This document shows positions 1 to 11,081 of a stretch of 43,108 nt of DNA, in pieces (position 1 is the stretch's first letter; each line of letters begins with the position of its first letter). Origin of the DNA: Spinellus fusiger (taxonomy: Eukaryota > Mucoromycota > Mucoromycetes > Mucorales > Phycomycetaceae). The translations under genes were made by a program, and so were the position numbers. Under the pieces are notes generated by a model. It was not told where the DNA came from, made no database searches, and saw only the letters and a program-made list of their open reading frames with translations. The stretch is taken from positions 1 through 43,108 of the forward strand of contig JALLLS010000146.1 in assembly GCA_025094145.1 (NCBI GenBank), read 5' to 3'.

Positions 1-1215
1 ACACATAATCGATATTGGTGGGAGAGCAGAAGTTCTGAGTGACAGCAATAGTAGTATCTAGTGTTTCTTGTGAGATGAGAGGATAGTAAAATAACCTACC
101 CAAGTTCATTACTACATGGGGCCATCCACCAGGCACAAATATAGTCTCCCCTGGTCGTTGCAGTACTTCCACCATGCCCAATCGCTCTCCAAGAGTTCTG
201 TTATCTCCTTCAGGACTATTTCTTACTTTGAATTTAGGGAATACTGTACTAAACCACGACACTCCTTCATGATCATAAGGCTTCATTGGAGGATCAATAA
301 TATGTTTGGGAGTAGCAGGTGGAAATAGACACCATCGTTTGTGGCCTTGGAGAAGAGCATTCCAAGCAGAGGTGCCTAGTGGATCTATATGAATACCTGT
401 ACCACTTCTAGCACCACCCATGACTAGCCAGCGGTATGGAGGTCTTTGTCGCTCTCTTGTTAAATGAAACAAATCATCTGAGAAATAATGAGGCACTTCA
501 TAGTCACTCAGCAGTAAGAGAGGAGAATATGGTTCTGTTTTGCGTCGTCGTTTTGTGTCTTTGTCTGTATCTTCGTCTGAAGACTGTCGTGACTTTTTCT
601 TACGCTTGTCTTTGTAGAATCCGCTATCAAAGATGTAGAGAGGGGAATCGTCTTTTCTTCCTTCGTGTTTGCTATAGTGCAGAAAGTGTTTCATTTTCAG
701 ATAGATGTTGTTATCATCGTCATCTTCTCCAACTTTGAATAAGTGAGAGCCATAGTTCTCTAAGAAATACTGGTTCTCTGTTAGCTTCTATTAAGTATCG
801 CCCAATACCTTTTCATTCCAGTAACGGCTTGCTTTCCAATGGTCTGTTGCATGAGTGATGACTACAGGCAAGCTCTTTGACTCGTAATCTCTTATGAATT
901 CAGTCTTTGATACTTTTCGATAGTCAATGCGTGGTACGACATCTACAAATGAGTTGATCCAATAATCCATGTTGCAAAAACGCCATTGTCGCCATTGAAA
1001 CAGATCCAGTTCTAATTCATGACAATAGAAGGTACATTTTCACTGATGTTTATTCTCGATTTGTAGTGATTATTTATTTATTTATTACCTGAGCGTGTCT
1101 TTGTTTTTGCCCGCTGTATTTTACGTTCGATTCGACTTGCCTTTGTTTCTTTGTAGCCTTCACTTGGGCTCTTACGTAGACGATTATCCCGAGTACTACT
1201 GTTATGTGTGACCAT
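1..1215 (-). CDS. JMJD6: JMJD6-like JmjC dioxygenase (3' end beyond the window)
   Basis: The product is a JmjC-domain Fe(II)/2-oxoglutarate oxygenase of the JMJD6 family, nuclear enzymes that hydroxylate lysines on splicing factors such as U2AF65. My model has exons 1089-1215, 809-1011, 100-769 and 1-57, with GT-AG introns of 77, 39 and 42 nt. It is in frame throughout and opens with a basic N-terminus. Visible hallmarks are the metal ligands H237 and D239 in a GIHID motif, K254 in GHKRW seventeen residues after the first histidine (the 2OG-binding lysine position), and H328 in PGGWPHVV. A Lys/Arg/Asp-rich insert lies at about residues 163-190. The stretch around the family's PPYRW is very well conserved. 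The C-terminus lies off the left edge. ZADH2 follows upstream on the same strand, about 155 bp away. Family assignment is strong; which substrate is used in this organism is not visible. Confidence 0.9.
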
Positions 1216-1370
1216 GAGCACTGTATTTTCACAACAACAGAAAAGGAAAGAAAAAGAGAAGAAAAGAAACCGATAAGGGCAAAGCTGAATTGCATTTTTT
1301 TTTTTTTTTTAATTTCAAGGTTTTTTATTTTATTATATTTTTTAAAAAAGAATAGAAAATCTAAAATTTT

Positions 1371-2984
1371 CTAATACTTGGCCCGTGGTTCCAACAAGGA
1401 AATCACTACCTTGCCCTTGTTTTGACCACTTGAAATATACTTGACTGCTTCTGTCACCTGCTCAATACCCTGGAAACCGCCAGAGTCGATTTGAACAGTA
1501 AGCTTGCCTTGTTCTAATAACTTGGTGAGGTTATTCATGTGTTCACCAAACTGAGCTGCATAGGCGGGCAAAAAGAAACCGCAGACAGAGCGTGACTTGC
1601 TAAGTAATTGGAGAGTATTAACAGTATCACCACGAATGCCTTCAGGAGTGCTGTAGGAGGCAACAGTACCTAAGAAATATAGTCCATCGGCATCAATAAG
1701 ACTGCTTAAAAGGGCTAAGAAGAGTGTATTCTATTTACCAATGACAATCAAACGACCCTTGTCGGAAAGACTAATAGGCAAGTCAGTAGCTAGAAACACA
1801 ACAACATTCAAAGATAGATCCACTTACCCATTCAAGCAAATCTTGAAGAACTCGCCACCTACGCTCTCAAAGACAATGTCAATGCCATTAGGATATTCAT
1901 TCTTAAGAACACTGCGGAAGTCTTCCTTCTTGTAGTTGATAACTCTGTCACATCCCATAGCCTAAGATAGGGGATATATTCATAGCATGAGCATAGGCCT
2001 CCAGTAATAACATAAAAGATAGTCTGCTATTCCTTACCTTGAGCATCTCTACTTTATCATCACTATAAAACAGAGATAAGTCAAAGTCTAATGGGCCATC
2101 AATTTACCTTGAGCAGGTACCAATAACGTGGTTACCGGCAATCTTTGCCAATTGAACGGCAAATTGACCAGCACCACCAGCAGCTTCATTATCAAATGAG
2201 TTTGCTTATTCTTTTACATGCACTTTTATCCAACTTACCAGCTGTAACAAGCACAGTCTCTCCTTTTGTCATGCGTCCCTGTACAGTCAAAGAGATAGAG
2301 GCAGTCAAACCAGACACTAAGAGACCTAAGTTTGCTGGGGTATCAGACTATCATTTCATGTTGGAGCATAAGTATTGTGTTATATCTTCCTATGCACGTG
2401 TTTTTTGTTTTGTTTTCTGTTTAGTTTAGTTTACCTTGACAGCCAGAGTGGTCTTGTAGGGAACAGAGATGTATTCAGCAAATGCACCATATTGACTATT
2501 CCCAAGAATGAGTCCCTTTCTTAATCTCTTACAGAATAAATACTTACGTATATACAACAAATTTTCCAATGGCTTCCTTTGGGATTTTAGCACCTACAGC
2601 CACCACTTGACCAAGAGCCTCAAATCCAACATCAAATGGACTGTGAAAATAAAGACATGCATCAGTACACTCTTCTCTTTTCTTTTCATCACACCCAGTC
2701 TATAGTATGACTCACGGTTTGATACCAGCAACATATTTTCCATTGGTATAATTGACATCAGAGGCATTAATACCAACATAAATATTCTTTAAAACAACAT
2801 TTCCAGGTGCGAGGTTGTTGAGAAGAGAATCATAACGAACAGTGACTAAGCGTGTAACTTTTTCAAAATCATTGCCAATTGCAATAGCCTCGAGTTTACG
2901 GAATTCGGTTGGGCTTTTTTTTATGTGTATCAAAATGAGTACACCTTGATACAGCATGCTCAAGGCGTAGACTTACATGCTCAT
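1371..2984 (-). CDS. ZADH2/PTGR3-like zinc-independent MDR reductase
   Basis: A 344-residue medium-chain dehydrogenase/reductase, closest by eye to ZADH2 (prostaglandin reductase 3): an NAD(P)H-dependent enone/quinone reductase. Ten exons: 2977-2984, 2716-2913, 2548-2640, 2435-2495, 2239-2347, 2108-2183, 2038-2062, 1828-1961, 1739-1770 and 1371-1669. Phases match at all nine junctions. The first exon is only 8 nt (M-S plus two bases), joined across a consensus gtaagt donor; this start gives a much better N-terminus than the in-frame TTG/ATG nearby. Visible signatures are VGINASDVNY near the N-terminus, the Rossmann loop AAGGAGQFAVQLAK at about residues 156-169, YGAFAEY, and KGRLIVIG. No zinc-ligand cysteine cluster is evident. 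The natural substrate cannot be read from sequence. Confidence 0.88.
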
Positions 2985-3931
2985 ACTATAAACTATAGCT
3001 GGTAAGTAAGAATAAAGTAGAGTGATTGAAAGCTACCGTGCGTTTTATATACCCATTCAAAGACCGATTATGGCTTTGTCATCTGTATTGGTTTTTATTT
3101 TAAGAATGGCACATTAAGCAATATTAATCGGGTAAGCTAAGAAAGACGATTATTTCTTTGATATTTGAGATGACTACAGTGTAATTTTATGCTTATTGTT
3201 TCCAGCTATGAAGTTTGATGAATGAAGTCATAATAGATGTCTTTATTCTATTGTTTATTCATTATTTGTATACAGAAAGAAAAGAAAAGAAAAAACACAA
3301 TAAATTGGACAGTAAAATTCATAGATCAATAGAGGGTAAGTGTGAAACTCTACTTCAAGTTGAGAACTAAAATCAGGTAAAGGGTTCTTTGGATATCTTT
3401 AGTTAAAACATTGCTGACAGTGAAGTATTAGTGCCCATAGAACTAGTCTTTTTACTCAAATGGAAGAGTGTGTCTGTAGAGTCTACTTACTAACTATCCA
3501 TAGATACCTCCTATTAGATAGTTCTGATCTTTAGACACATATTTCTCCCGGGAATCTACCTGCTTGAATGTGTCGAAGGATAAGTAGTCTGTTTATTTAG
3601 TAATGTGGCTATTGATTTACGCATCCACAACATGAGTTATTTAGCATTTCAAAGCAATTTTTATTTGCATGGGATATCTCTAAAGACCTAATCTCGAAGA
3701 TATTAATGACTAAGCTTGTACTTTACCAAGAAAAGAGTCTATTGATACCATGTTCTTCTATGTCTTTAGTAGTTGCTCATAACAATCCATTATAAATACC
3801 ACACAAATACTTGGTGAACGTCTCTAGTCATATTCTCACAATTATACTTTGCAATAGAATTTTCTTTTAGGAATCACTCCCTCTTTTGTTATATCTATAA
3901 ATTACATGTATTTTGTTTTGTTTGGCTATCT
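2985..3931. other. Intergenic, upstream of the ZADH2-like gene and before the LINE
   Basis: About 950 bp of AT-rich sequence with no ORF of coding character. It presumably carries the promoter of the minus-strand reductase. I see no tRNA, no recognisable repeat and no strong promoter element that I would defend. Confidence 0.5.
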
Positions 3932-3946
3932 CTATACTCGTGAATG
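3932..3946. repeat. Left target-site duplication of the LINE (15 bp)
   Basis: CTATACTCGTGAATG is repeated exactly at 5322-5336. The two copies bracket the deleted LINE, as expected for target-primed reverse transcription. Confidence 0.9.
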
Positions 3947-5321
3947 GAAAAGGTTCTTTCGTGTAATCAATATTACCCCAAAAGAGTAAAAATACAAATC
4001 GCAAAACTCAATATAAGTAACATCTATCCATCAGTAACAATTCTCATCTACCTATATAGTACACAGTACACATTAAATACATAAACTACATATCCTGTCC
4101 AACCACCAACCATCAAGCAACCTTCTGTACCAGCACCTGTTAGACCCTTTGTGTCTGAGGCCACCACTGCCACCACCATTCCTAACTCAGACAGCAGAAA
4201 ACCCAGACTACTTACCAAACGCACTCATACAAATACTTACGAGTATCAAATGACTGAGGTAGAAAAGTCTGATACCTTCACCCAGCAGATGATGGCATTT
4301 CTGTCAGATATTCAGAGACAAATGGCAACAATAGGACTCCGCATCCAGGAATTGGAAGCACAAGTCAAGGTCAAGGATGACCTTATTACATCTCTCCAGG
4401 CTCAGATCAATGCCAAGAGTGCAGATAATGCACCCAAATCACCTCCCGCCCCTACTCCCACACCCATCCCCACAGTGAAACCCACAGCTGCCATAGAAAA
4501 GGCTACTGTCACTTATGCCAACATGGCTAAAAAGAATGCCTCCCCACCAAAGAAGACAGCAAAGGCCAGAGCAGTGCTTAGAGCACAAACAGTCCGGGCC
4601 TTACAAGAGCCTACTGGGCCCTCAGTATACGACTTTGTATACTTGCCCTGTCGCCGCTACCTCAAGCACGGCTAGATCCGCAAGATGTTGGGATCACTGA
4701 AGATCCAACAGTCACGGATCATAGACATCCACTTCCCAGCAAGGGGTACAATTGCACTGCTTGTACACGGTAGCTTCAAGCAAGAACTCGAGGAGAAACT
4801 CGAGAAATCAAAGATCAAGCCATAGGCAAGCTTTGATCCAGTAGCTGCAACGGTGATTGCAGACCCTAATCTACAGCAGGATTCTGACAGCACCAAGGCT
4901 GCAATGGCCCAAGAACTCTTTGAGCAAAGAGTGTCCAACTCCTGTCTTCGTGCCCCCACTCATTTAGGGTACAGTATTAATTGCCACTTTGGCTCAAGCA
5001 TTGCCACACCCAACAAGGTTTGTAAATAGACTAATCTTTGGTCTATTGAAAACTTGTGGAATTAGTCCCAAACTAATGTCTATGTCTGCATTGTTATTTT
5101 CTCTTATTTATCATATTTCTCTTTATTTTTTCCCTCATTTTGAGGTTTTATCTACTCATATCTTTTTATTTCTTTTTTTCCTTGCATTTCTTTTTTCCAC
5201 TTTTGTATTTGAAGTGTTTATATGTATATCTTAATTGTTCAAGAGTTCCCATAGGGTGGCTAACATTCCCAATGTGCGAATAGCAACCAACACCCAAAAA
5301 TAAAAATAAAAATACTTTGAA
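3947..5321 (+). mobile_element. Internally deleted non-LTR retrotransposon (LINE), copy 1
   Basis: The 5' part matches the better copy beginning near 41657: the same TTTCG-GTAAT-AATATTACCCC leader, then a decayed ORF1 and the first codons of ORF2 (from about 5029). After about 5080 the sequence jumps straight to the element's 3' end, which is shared with the fragment at 37469-37650 (CATAGGGTGGCTAA, AACCAACACCC, an A-rich tract, then TACTTTG). Nearly all of ORF2 (endonuclease and reverse transcriptase) is missing, as is about 170 bp from the end of ORF1. Both ends and a perfect target duplication are intact. This is consistent either with trans-mobilisation of an already deleted master or with deletion after insertion. 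Confidence 0.88.
4250..5028 (+). pseudogene. LINE ORF1 remnant (nucleic-acid-binding protein)
   Basis: This is a decayed homologue of the ORF at 41931-42875. The first ATG (MTEVEK) corresponds to MSEVEK in the better copy. The N-terminal part looks coiled-coil, followed by a Pro/Thr-rich linker and the conserved core beginning PSVYDFVYLPCRRYLK. Two in-frame stops break it. The first, TAG at 4673-4675, replaces CAG in the other copy. The second is the TAG at about 4823-4825. The C-terminal third is deleted: after the ATP(N/R) position the sequence falls into the ORF2 start region. Open frame homologous to copy 2 extends upstream of the first ATG to about 4120. Confidence 0.8.
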
Positions 5322-5336
5322 CTATACTCGTGAATG
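5322..5336. repeat. Right target-site duplication of the LINE (15 bp)
   Basis: Exact second copy of the 15-bp word at 3932-3946, immediately after the element's TACTTTGAA terminus. Confidence 0.9.
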
Positions 5337-5365
5337 CTATATTTTATTATAGCTAGTGTGTTGTT

Positions 5366-5681
5366 GAGTCTACACACTCATCCTTTGTACCTACAGTACC
5401 TACAGTACCTACAGTATCTGTAATAGCAGTCTTTGTCTCAGCACCAACATTGATCCATACAAAGTGTCCCTGTCCTTTTAAGAAGAAAGAAAAAGAAATG
5501 CACATTCTATTCTATTCTCTATTTTATTCTATTTCAACCCTACTCTTTTTCTCTCTTGTTTTTGTCCCTATGATATGTCCATACAATATAAAAGGTTAAA
5601 CCATGTCATATACATATTCTATCCAATATAAATATATCCCCCGTTTAGAAACATACTTTTATATCTGTTGAATATCAACAT
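5366..5681 (-). CDS. Possible small spliced ORF of unknown function
   Basis: I do not recognise this. The stretch of about 100 bp from 5366 to 5475 on the minus strand reads as an open, non-repetitive frame. It begins after a textbook acceptor (T-rich tract then AAAAG) with GQGHFVWINVGAETK, passes a Thr-Val-Gly triplicate encoded by a 10-bp direct repeat, and stops at TAG. An upstream mini-exon starting at ATG 5679-5681, with a gtatgt donor after eight codons, would join in frame to give a protein of about 45 residues. That ATG lies only 5 nt past the DNAJC8 stop codon, so this could equally be 3'-UTR sequence of DNAJC8 or chance. Low confidence. Confidence 0.25.
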
Positions 5682-5686
5682 GCTAG

Positions 5687-6475
5687 TTACAAACCAGATT
5701 TCTTAAGCTTCTTGATCTTCTTGCCACCCTTCTTCTGGAAATCACGCCAGCTGTTTACACGTGTATCGCGTGTGGCTTCCCATTGTTTTGCTTCTTCTGC
5801 CTTGCGCTTCTTATCAATGACTGCTTCTTCTGCCTTGCGTGCCACTACACCTACAAACTCACCCCTTTGAGTTTCTATCCAATATGCCTATCCATCGCTC
5901 CATCGCTCCATCAATTGATTGATTAGCCTACCTTCTGCCTCTAGTTCCTTTTTTAGCAGTCGTCGTCTACGTAACTCCATTTCAATAAGAATCTCCTTCA
6001 TCTTTTCACGCACTGCTCCCTGCCCTTCTCTTGTCTGGAGAAAGGGATAGTGCTGGTCGTCTACAACTGTAGCTGACTCCACAGTAACTCGGTTTCTTCC
6101 GTCCTCCTCTTTTTCCTCTGTGTTGACATGAGTCTTTACTTTATGACCGTGGGCTCTCAGTGCTTCTACTTTTGCCTCTTCAATGACAGTCAGTAAGAAC
6201 TTTATACGGGTTTCATCATTAAGCTCAGATTCAGCCTTTTTGAGCATTCCAAAAGCTTCTTCTGCCCGTTCATGCTTTACTTTATCAGGATGAATCATTA
6301 AACTTTTTTTTCGGTAGGCTGCCTTGATGGCCTTTGCGTCAGGTTTGCTATAGGGCAATTCAAGAATAGCAAAAGGATCCAGCTTGAAACAGTAGAGAAC
6401 ACGTTCAATTTCAATTTGCTTTTCTGTTTGAGAAAAGTAGCGGTCGAGATCAATATCTGTTTCGAGACTGGCCAT
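5687..6475 (-). CDS. DNAJC8: DNAJC8-like J-domain splicing protein
   Basis: A 243-residue protein of the DNAJC8/SPF31 family, J-proteins found with spliceosomes. Two exons, 5932-6475 and 5687-5874, are joined by a 57-nt GT-AG intron (phase 1). I chose the start MASLETD at 6473-6475 because the ORF upstream of it has no ATG. The J-domain spans about residues 32-95 with the Hsp70-stimulating HPD at 62-64. A long basic/acidic helical region follows, and the C-terminus has the family's WEATRDTRVNSWRDF segment and a Lys-rich tail. Length and layout match the family. It is divergent from PRP40, with about 2 kb between the two starts. Confidence 0.9.
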
Positions 6476-8457
6476 GAGGTGCAAACAAAAACAAAAATAA
6501 AAAGGGGAGGGAGGAGGAAAAGAAGTGTCTATTGTTGAGCCAAAGGAATCCTGCAAAAAGTCAGCCAGCTCTATTCTAGGGCGGGTAGGATTTGCACTCT
6601 CTTGTGACTGTTTAATAGAGTGCTACACACCAGGAGATTTTTGGGATATATAAGGAAAAATTCTGAGAATAAAATTGAAATATTCTTATGATTGGCTAAT
6701 ATGTTTGAAAAGGCTTTTTCACTGTCTAAATGGTCAATTTCAAACTCTGATTACTTATTTTAGCAATCACTATTGACATTGCAATTAAAAAGTATAGAAT
6801 TGGCTGTAAAGACAAGAAATAGAACCAGAATCACCCCAAAATTACAACTCAGTCACTGCATTTATTGTTTAACATAATGTGTTAACTATAAGCCCACTGT
6901 ATTTTCAGTATACCACTGCTTAAGCAAGATGTATTACATAACACACTGAATTAACTCTAGTCATCATTGTCCATAAAATAGAACCAAACTCACTTAAATT
7001 GAGCACGGTGCATTCATTCATTGACTCAGTATTTATCATCACCTTAATTATCTCATTGTAACTGGTATTAACAATAGTACTTAATGATAACAAGATATTG
7101 TTTCTAATACTGTTTTTTTAAGCTCAAGGCAAATAGAGTGTGGATTATTTGACTTGTGAATTTTATGAGTGGAGGCTAGTGTATACATTATCAGAATAGA
7201 GATAAAACATTATTTGTTTTGATATTCCCCTCCTTTTGTTATTTCCCACACTGCCCATACAACTTGATGCCTAAGCACTCACCAAGATGAACATCTCTGT
7301 GCAAGGCAATATACTATTATTAACAAAAAGAAACAATAGAGAGAAATAATAGACACTACCAAGGACTGTTTTAGTGATAAAAAGGTAAGCAGTGTCTTCA
7401 TCTGGGCTTGAGCTCATTGTAATCCACAAGACACTCATTGTATTGTTATTAGGCAAGTAAAGACTCTTCTCAAGTCAGTCTCAGGTGGTCTTCTATACTG
7501 TCTAGGGTGTCTAGGGTATACTCCTGAGTATATTTATCTATCTCCCAAGGATAAAACACAAGTCTTTTAGGGTATAGATTCTATTGCTATGAGGGAATGC
7601 ACTTGGGCAGTAGCTATAGTCATAATATATGATTATCTATACTATTACAATAAACAATTTTATTCATAAACAATATATTTTACTAATATGTCGTCTTTGG
7701 GTTTTTAGGCCAAAGGTATACGGAACAGTAGAACGTGTAGTTAAGCTCTGTTGTTTATTGAATAGAATTGTTACGTCTTTTATACTTTTCTAATGGTATA
7801 GATTCAGGGGTTAACTATCGAAATGCTATGAACTATCGACATCCTTTGATATTCGATAGAGTCTTCTTCTTAGTTTGGTAATAAATCAATCCTAATTCCC
7901 AAAAGAGTGATTCTTCCAATTATGGAAAAAGTCTTTACGACAAATAATACAATTTGATATTGAGGTATCCACAAACCTTTGATTTTAAACACAGTTCCAT
8001 ATAAGGTGAGTTTTTCCTTTACGTAAAAGGAAGGAGATATCCCCGCCTAAAAGCCTGAAAAATCTCCTGGTGAGTAGAGGAAATCTATTCTCAAGAGATA
8101 TAACAGGACAGAGCATAAAATAATAGGCTTCAATGAGTGGAAAGCCATTGAATAAATGTAGTTTATATTATCTAAAATATGCTATCATTAGCCAATGATA
8201 TTCTATTTCTAACAAGAACAACAACAAAAAGATTCTATTTCCTAGCCACTAGTGATACAGTAGAATGTCTTAACCCACACGTGCAATAGTCTAAAGCACT
8301 CCTAAAGTGAAGGGGAAAATATTTAAAGAATAAGAAAAAGAGAGAGGAGATTCAAGTGGCTTGCACTGATCTCCTCCACTCTTACTGTATATCACGTGCA
8401 CAAGACAGTATTTTATGTCTTTTTGCTTTTCTACGCCATCCACTCCTCTCTGTTCTC
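6476..8457. promoter_or_regulatory. Divergent intergenic region, DNAJC8 / PRP40
   Basis: Two kilobases without a credible coding exon between two divergent splicing-factor genes. Two words occur once on each side, each in the orientation of the nearer gene. The CCAAT-box-like ATTAGCCAAT is at 6691-6700 (minus) and 8187-8196 (plus). The 15-mer AAAAATCTCCTGGTG is at 6628-6642 (minus) and 8058-8072 (plus). A TATATA tract lies near 6645-6652. An 8-bp-armed inverted repeat (8344-8351 / 8369-8376) lies about 80 bp upstream of the PRP40 start. The function of these words is inference. Confidence 0.45.
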
Positions 8458-11081
8458 ATGTATAGACCTCCTGCTACCCCATACACTCCAGGCGCTGTAA
8501 GTAGGGCCCTGAATTACCTTTTATATTTATAGTCACTCTTCTCTTCTCTTACTACTATAGCCAGTGTCTGTGGGTGGCATATCAAGTGTAAGGAATAACA
8601 ATAACAAGATATTAAGGCACATGTTTCTATTCTAACGTGTTTACTGCTTTAGACGGTATGGAAAGAGCACCAAACACCTGAAGGCAGAAAATATTGGTTC
8701 AACACTGCAACACGACAGAGTACATGGGATAAGCCAGAGTCACTGTTGACGCCAGAGGAGAAGGCTTTGTTAAGTTGTCCTTGGAAGGAATACACAACGC
8801 CCGAAGGAAAGAAGTATTACAGTCACTCGCAGACAAAGGAAACTACCTGGCAAGTACCTGCAGAATACAAAGGTAAATAATAATAAGTGAGAATAGTAAG
8901 AGTGTAGTGAAGAAGCACTCACCTCTCTCAACCCAACCCTAGAACAATTTGAAAAGGTACAGAAAGCAAAAGAAAAGGCAGAAGCAGAAGCGTAAGTTCT
9001 ACAGTGTCTAGTCAACCATCAGCGGAAGCAGTGAGACGAGTGTTCCTAGAGTCTATGCACTAACCATCACTGTAGCAAATCCAACACTCCTTCCGCCAAT
9101 AGTGCCACCTTGACTGCACCCACCCACCCCCACCCTGAACTAGAAAAACCCTACCGTATACGCCAACCCTTGTCCAACTCAGCCCTTTTATCACAAGCAC
9201 CTCCTGTAGAATACAACTCTCGGGATGAGGCAGAAAGAGCCTTCACTCGACTCCTCAAAGAAACAGTAAGTTCTTTTCCTCAGCAGACATACCCAACTCA
9301 CAGAACAGAATGTAAAATCAGACTGGACATGGGAGCAGGCCATGCGAGCCATCATTACAAACCCAGTGTACAGATCACTAAAGACAGTGGCAGAGAGAAA
9401 AGCTGCCTTCCATGCCTATGTTGAAAAAGAAGCCAAACGCGAACGCGTAGGTAAGGCATTTGTTGACAAACCCCTCATTTCGTGTCTGCTGGCTTGTCTT
9501 TTCCCTCTCCCATTAGGAACTGAGAGAAGAACGCGAACAAAAACAACGGTCTGCCTTTATGCACATGTTGGAGAATTCAAAAGCCGTAAAGCCCTATTCA
9601 CGGTTTCGAAATGCCTCCAAAGTATTGGCCACTGTCAATGCATTTCAACAAGTCAAGTCAGAGCCATTGCGTGAACAGTACTTTAATGAATATGTGGATG
9701 GACTGCAGAGACGAGAAAAGGATAGACTGAGGGAGCTGCGTAAGAACAGCATGGATCGATTTGGACAGTTGTTGCGTGGCATTCCTGAGATTACCTACAT
9801 GACAGAGTGGAAGGAGGTGCAGAAGATCTATATGAGTCGTCCTGAGATGCAGAAACCAAAGGCATTTGAAGGCATGGACATTTTGGACTTTCTCTCTGTC
9901 TTTGAAGAACGCAGTCGCGTGTTGTGGGAGCCTGTGCTGGCAGAATTGAGTCAACGTTCTCGCAGTCGAAAGAGAAAAGAGAGAAAGGCAAGGGATGGAT
10001 TCAAGGTAGTTATGGTAACAGTAGGAGCAGGGGACTAAAAGAATCTAGGAACTGTTAAAAGAGCAATTGGAGCAACAGCACATTAATGCTCTGACAATGT
10101 GGAAAGAGCTTTATCCTCACGTTAAAGAAGACCCAAGATACCTCCAATTGCTTGGTTTGGCTCAGTCTACACCCATAGACTTGTTTTGGGATTTTATATA
10201 TGAGCTGGAAGAACAATTACACCACCAGAAGAAGATTGTGTATGATATACTCAAAGTAAGTAAAGATATATATATATAGAAAGGGAGAGAATCCATATTA
10301 AAGGAATGTCTATTAACTATCATCTAGCAACATGAGTTTGAAGTGGGTCTTGAAACCTCCTTTGAAGCCTACCAAGGCATTGTATCTCAAGAAGAGCGCT
10401 CTTCTATTGTGACTGAGAACAACCTGAAGATTATTTATGAGCATGTGAGTAAAGCTGTGCCAGAGTATACTACAGGGCTAATTAGGAATGCAAATAACGG
10501 GGACAGTTGAAGAGCAAAGCTGCTATCAAACAAAAGGAGGAGAAACGTAGACAGGAGAGAAAGTTACGGAGGAAGATGGACAGTCTACGCCATGCCATGA
10601 AGCACATTGAAGCACCTGTTGGAGCAGAAGAGACATGGGAACAAGTACGGCCAAGAATTGAGAATTTACCTGAATTCCAAGACATTGAAGATGAGAAAGT
10701 GCGCACAGAAGCATTTGATAAGTTTATTAAGCGCCTCAAGGTAAGTCCGTTGGTGTCCTGACAAGTGTTTATATAAAATAGGAGAAGCAGAATGGACAGG
10801 AGGAAGATGAGGATGAAGAAGGTATTATTAGAGAAGAAGAAGAGGTTTCCCATAGCAAATATCGCAGCTCCCATAGTCGTAGTCTTGGTAGACATACTCG
10901 ACAGGGAGAGAGAGACAGTGACCATGGATTAAGTGATGATGAGCGTATAAGAAAGAGAAAGAGGGCGAGACATACAGGCCGCCCTACTGAATATGATACT
11001 CCAATGGACACAGGGCGTATCAGTGCTGAAGAGGGTGAGGCATTAGATCAGTATGAAAATGATCCTCGCCGTCAACATTAA
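8458..11081 (+). CDS. PRP40: U1 snRNP-associated splicing factor PRP40 (WW/FF domains)
   Basis: A 669-residue PRP40/PRPF40 homologue, which bridges the 5' splice site and branch-point complexes early in spliceosome assembly. Eleven exons: 8458-8496, 8561-8587, 8653-8872, 8943-8991, 9076-9265, 9309-9446, 9517-10005, 10049-10255, 10328-10444, 10507-10740 and 10782-11081. All junctions keep phase. Two tandem WW domains sit at about residues 24-95 (WKEHQTPEGRKYWFN...TWDKP, then WKEYTTPEGKKYYSH...TWQVP). Several FF repeats follow, recognisable from DWTWEQAMRAI...YRSLKTVAERKAAFHAY onward. The C-terminus is acidic then Arg/Ser/His-rich. Short introns (43-84 nt) throughout. An AATAAA-like AATAAAT follows the stop by about 14 bp. 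Confidence 0.95.

Noticed and set aside
785..808. A 24-nt intron in the JMJD6-like gene
   Set aside because: A 39-nt intron (770-808) with the same donor, a CTAAC branch site and a better protein alignment (WNEK/YFLENYG) is also in phase. The ultra-short version adds five residues the family lacks.
2520..2547. A 28-nt intron in the ZADH2-like gene
   Set aside because: Using the later acceptor (52-nt intron, 2496-2547) restores VVYTQYGAFAEY, the expected family sequence. The short form inserts unrelated residues.
6580..6640. tRNA-like segment with GTGCAAATCC
   Set aside because: No A-box, no acceptor-stem pairing and no anticodon arm could be drawn.
6628..8072. Inverted 15-mers as terminal repeats of a 1.45-kb transposon
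   Set aside because: No target duplication flanks them, homology stops abruptly after the 15-mer, and a second shared word occurs in the opposite relative order.
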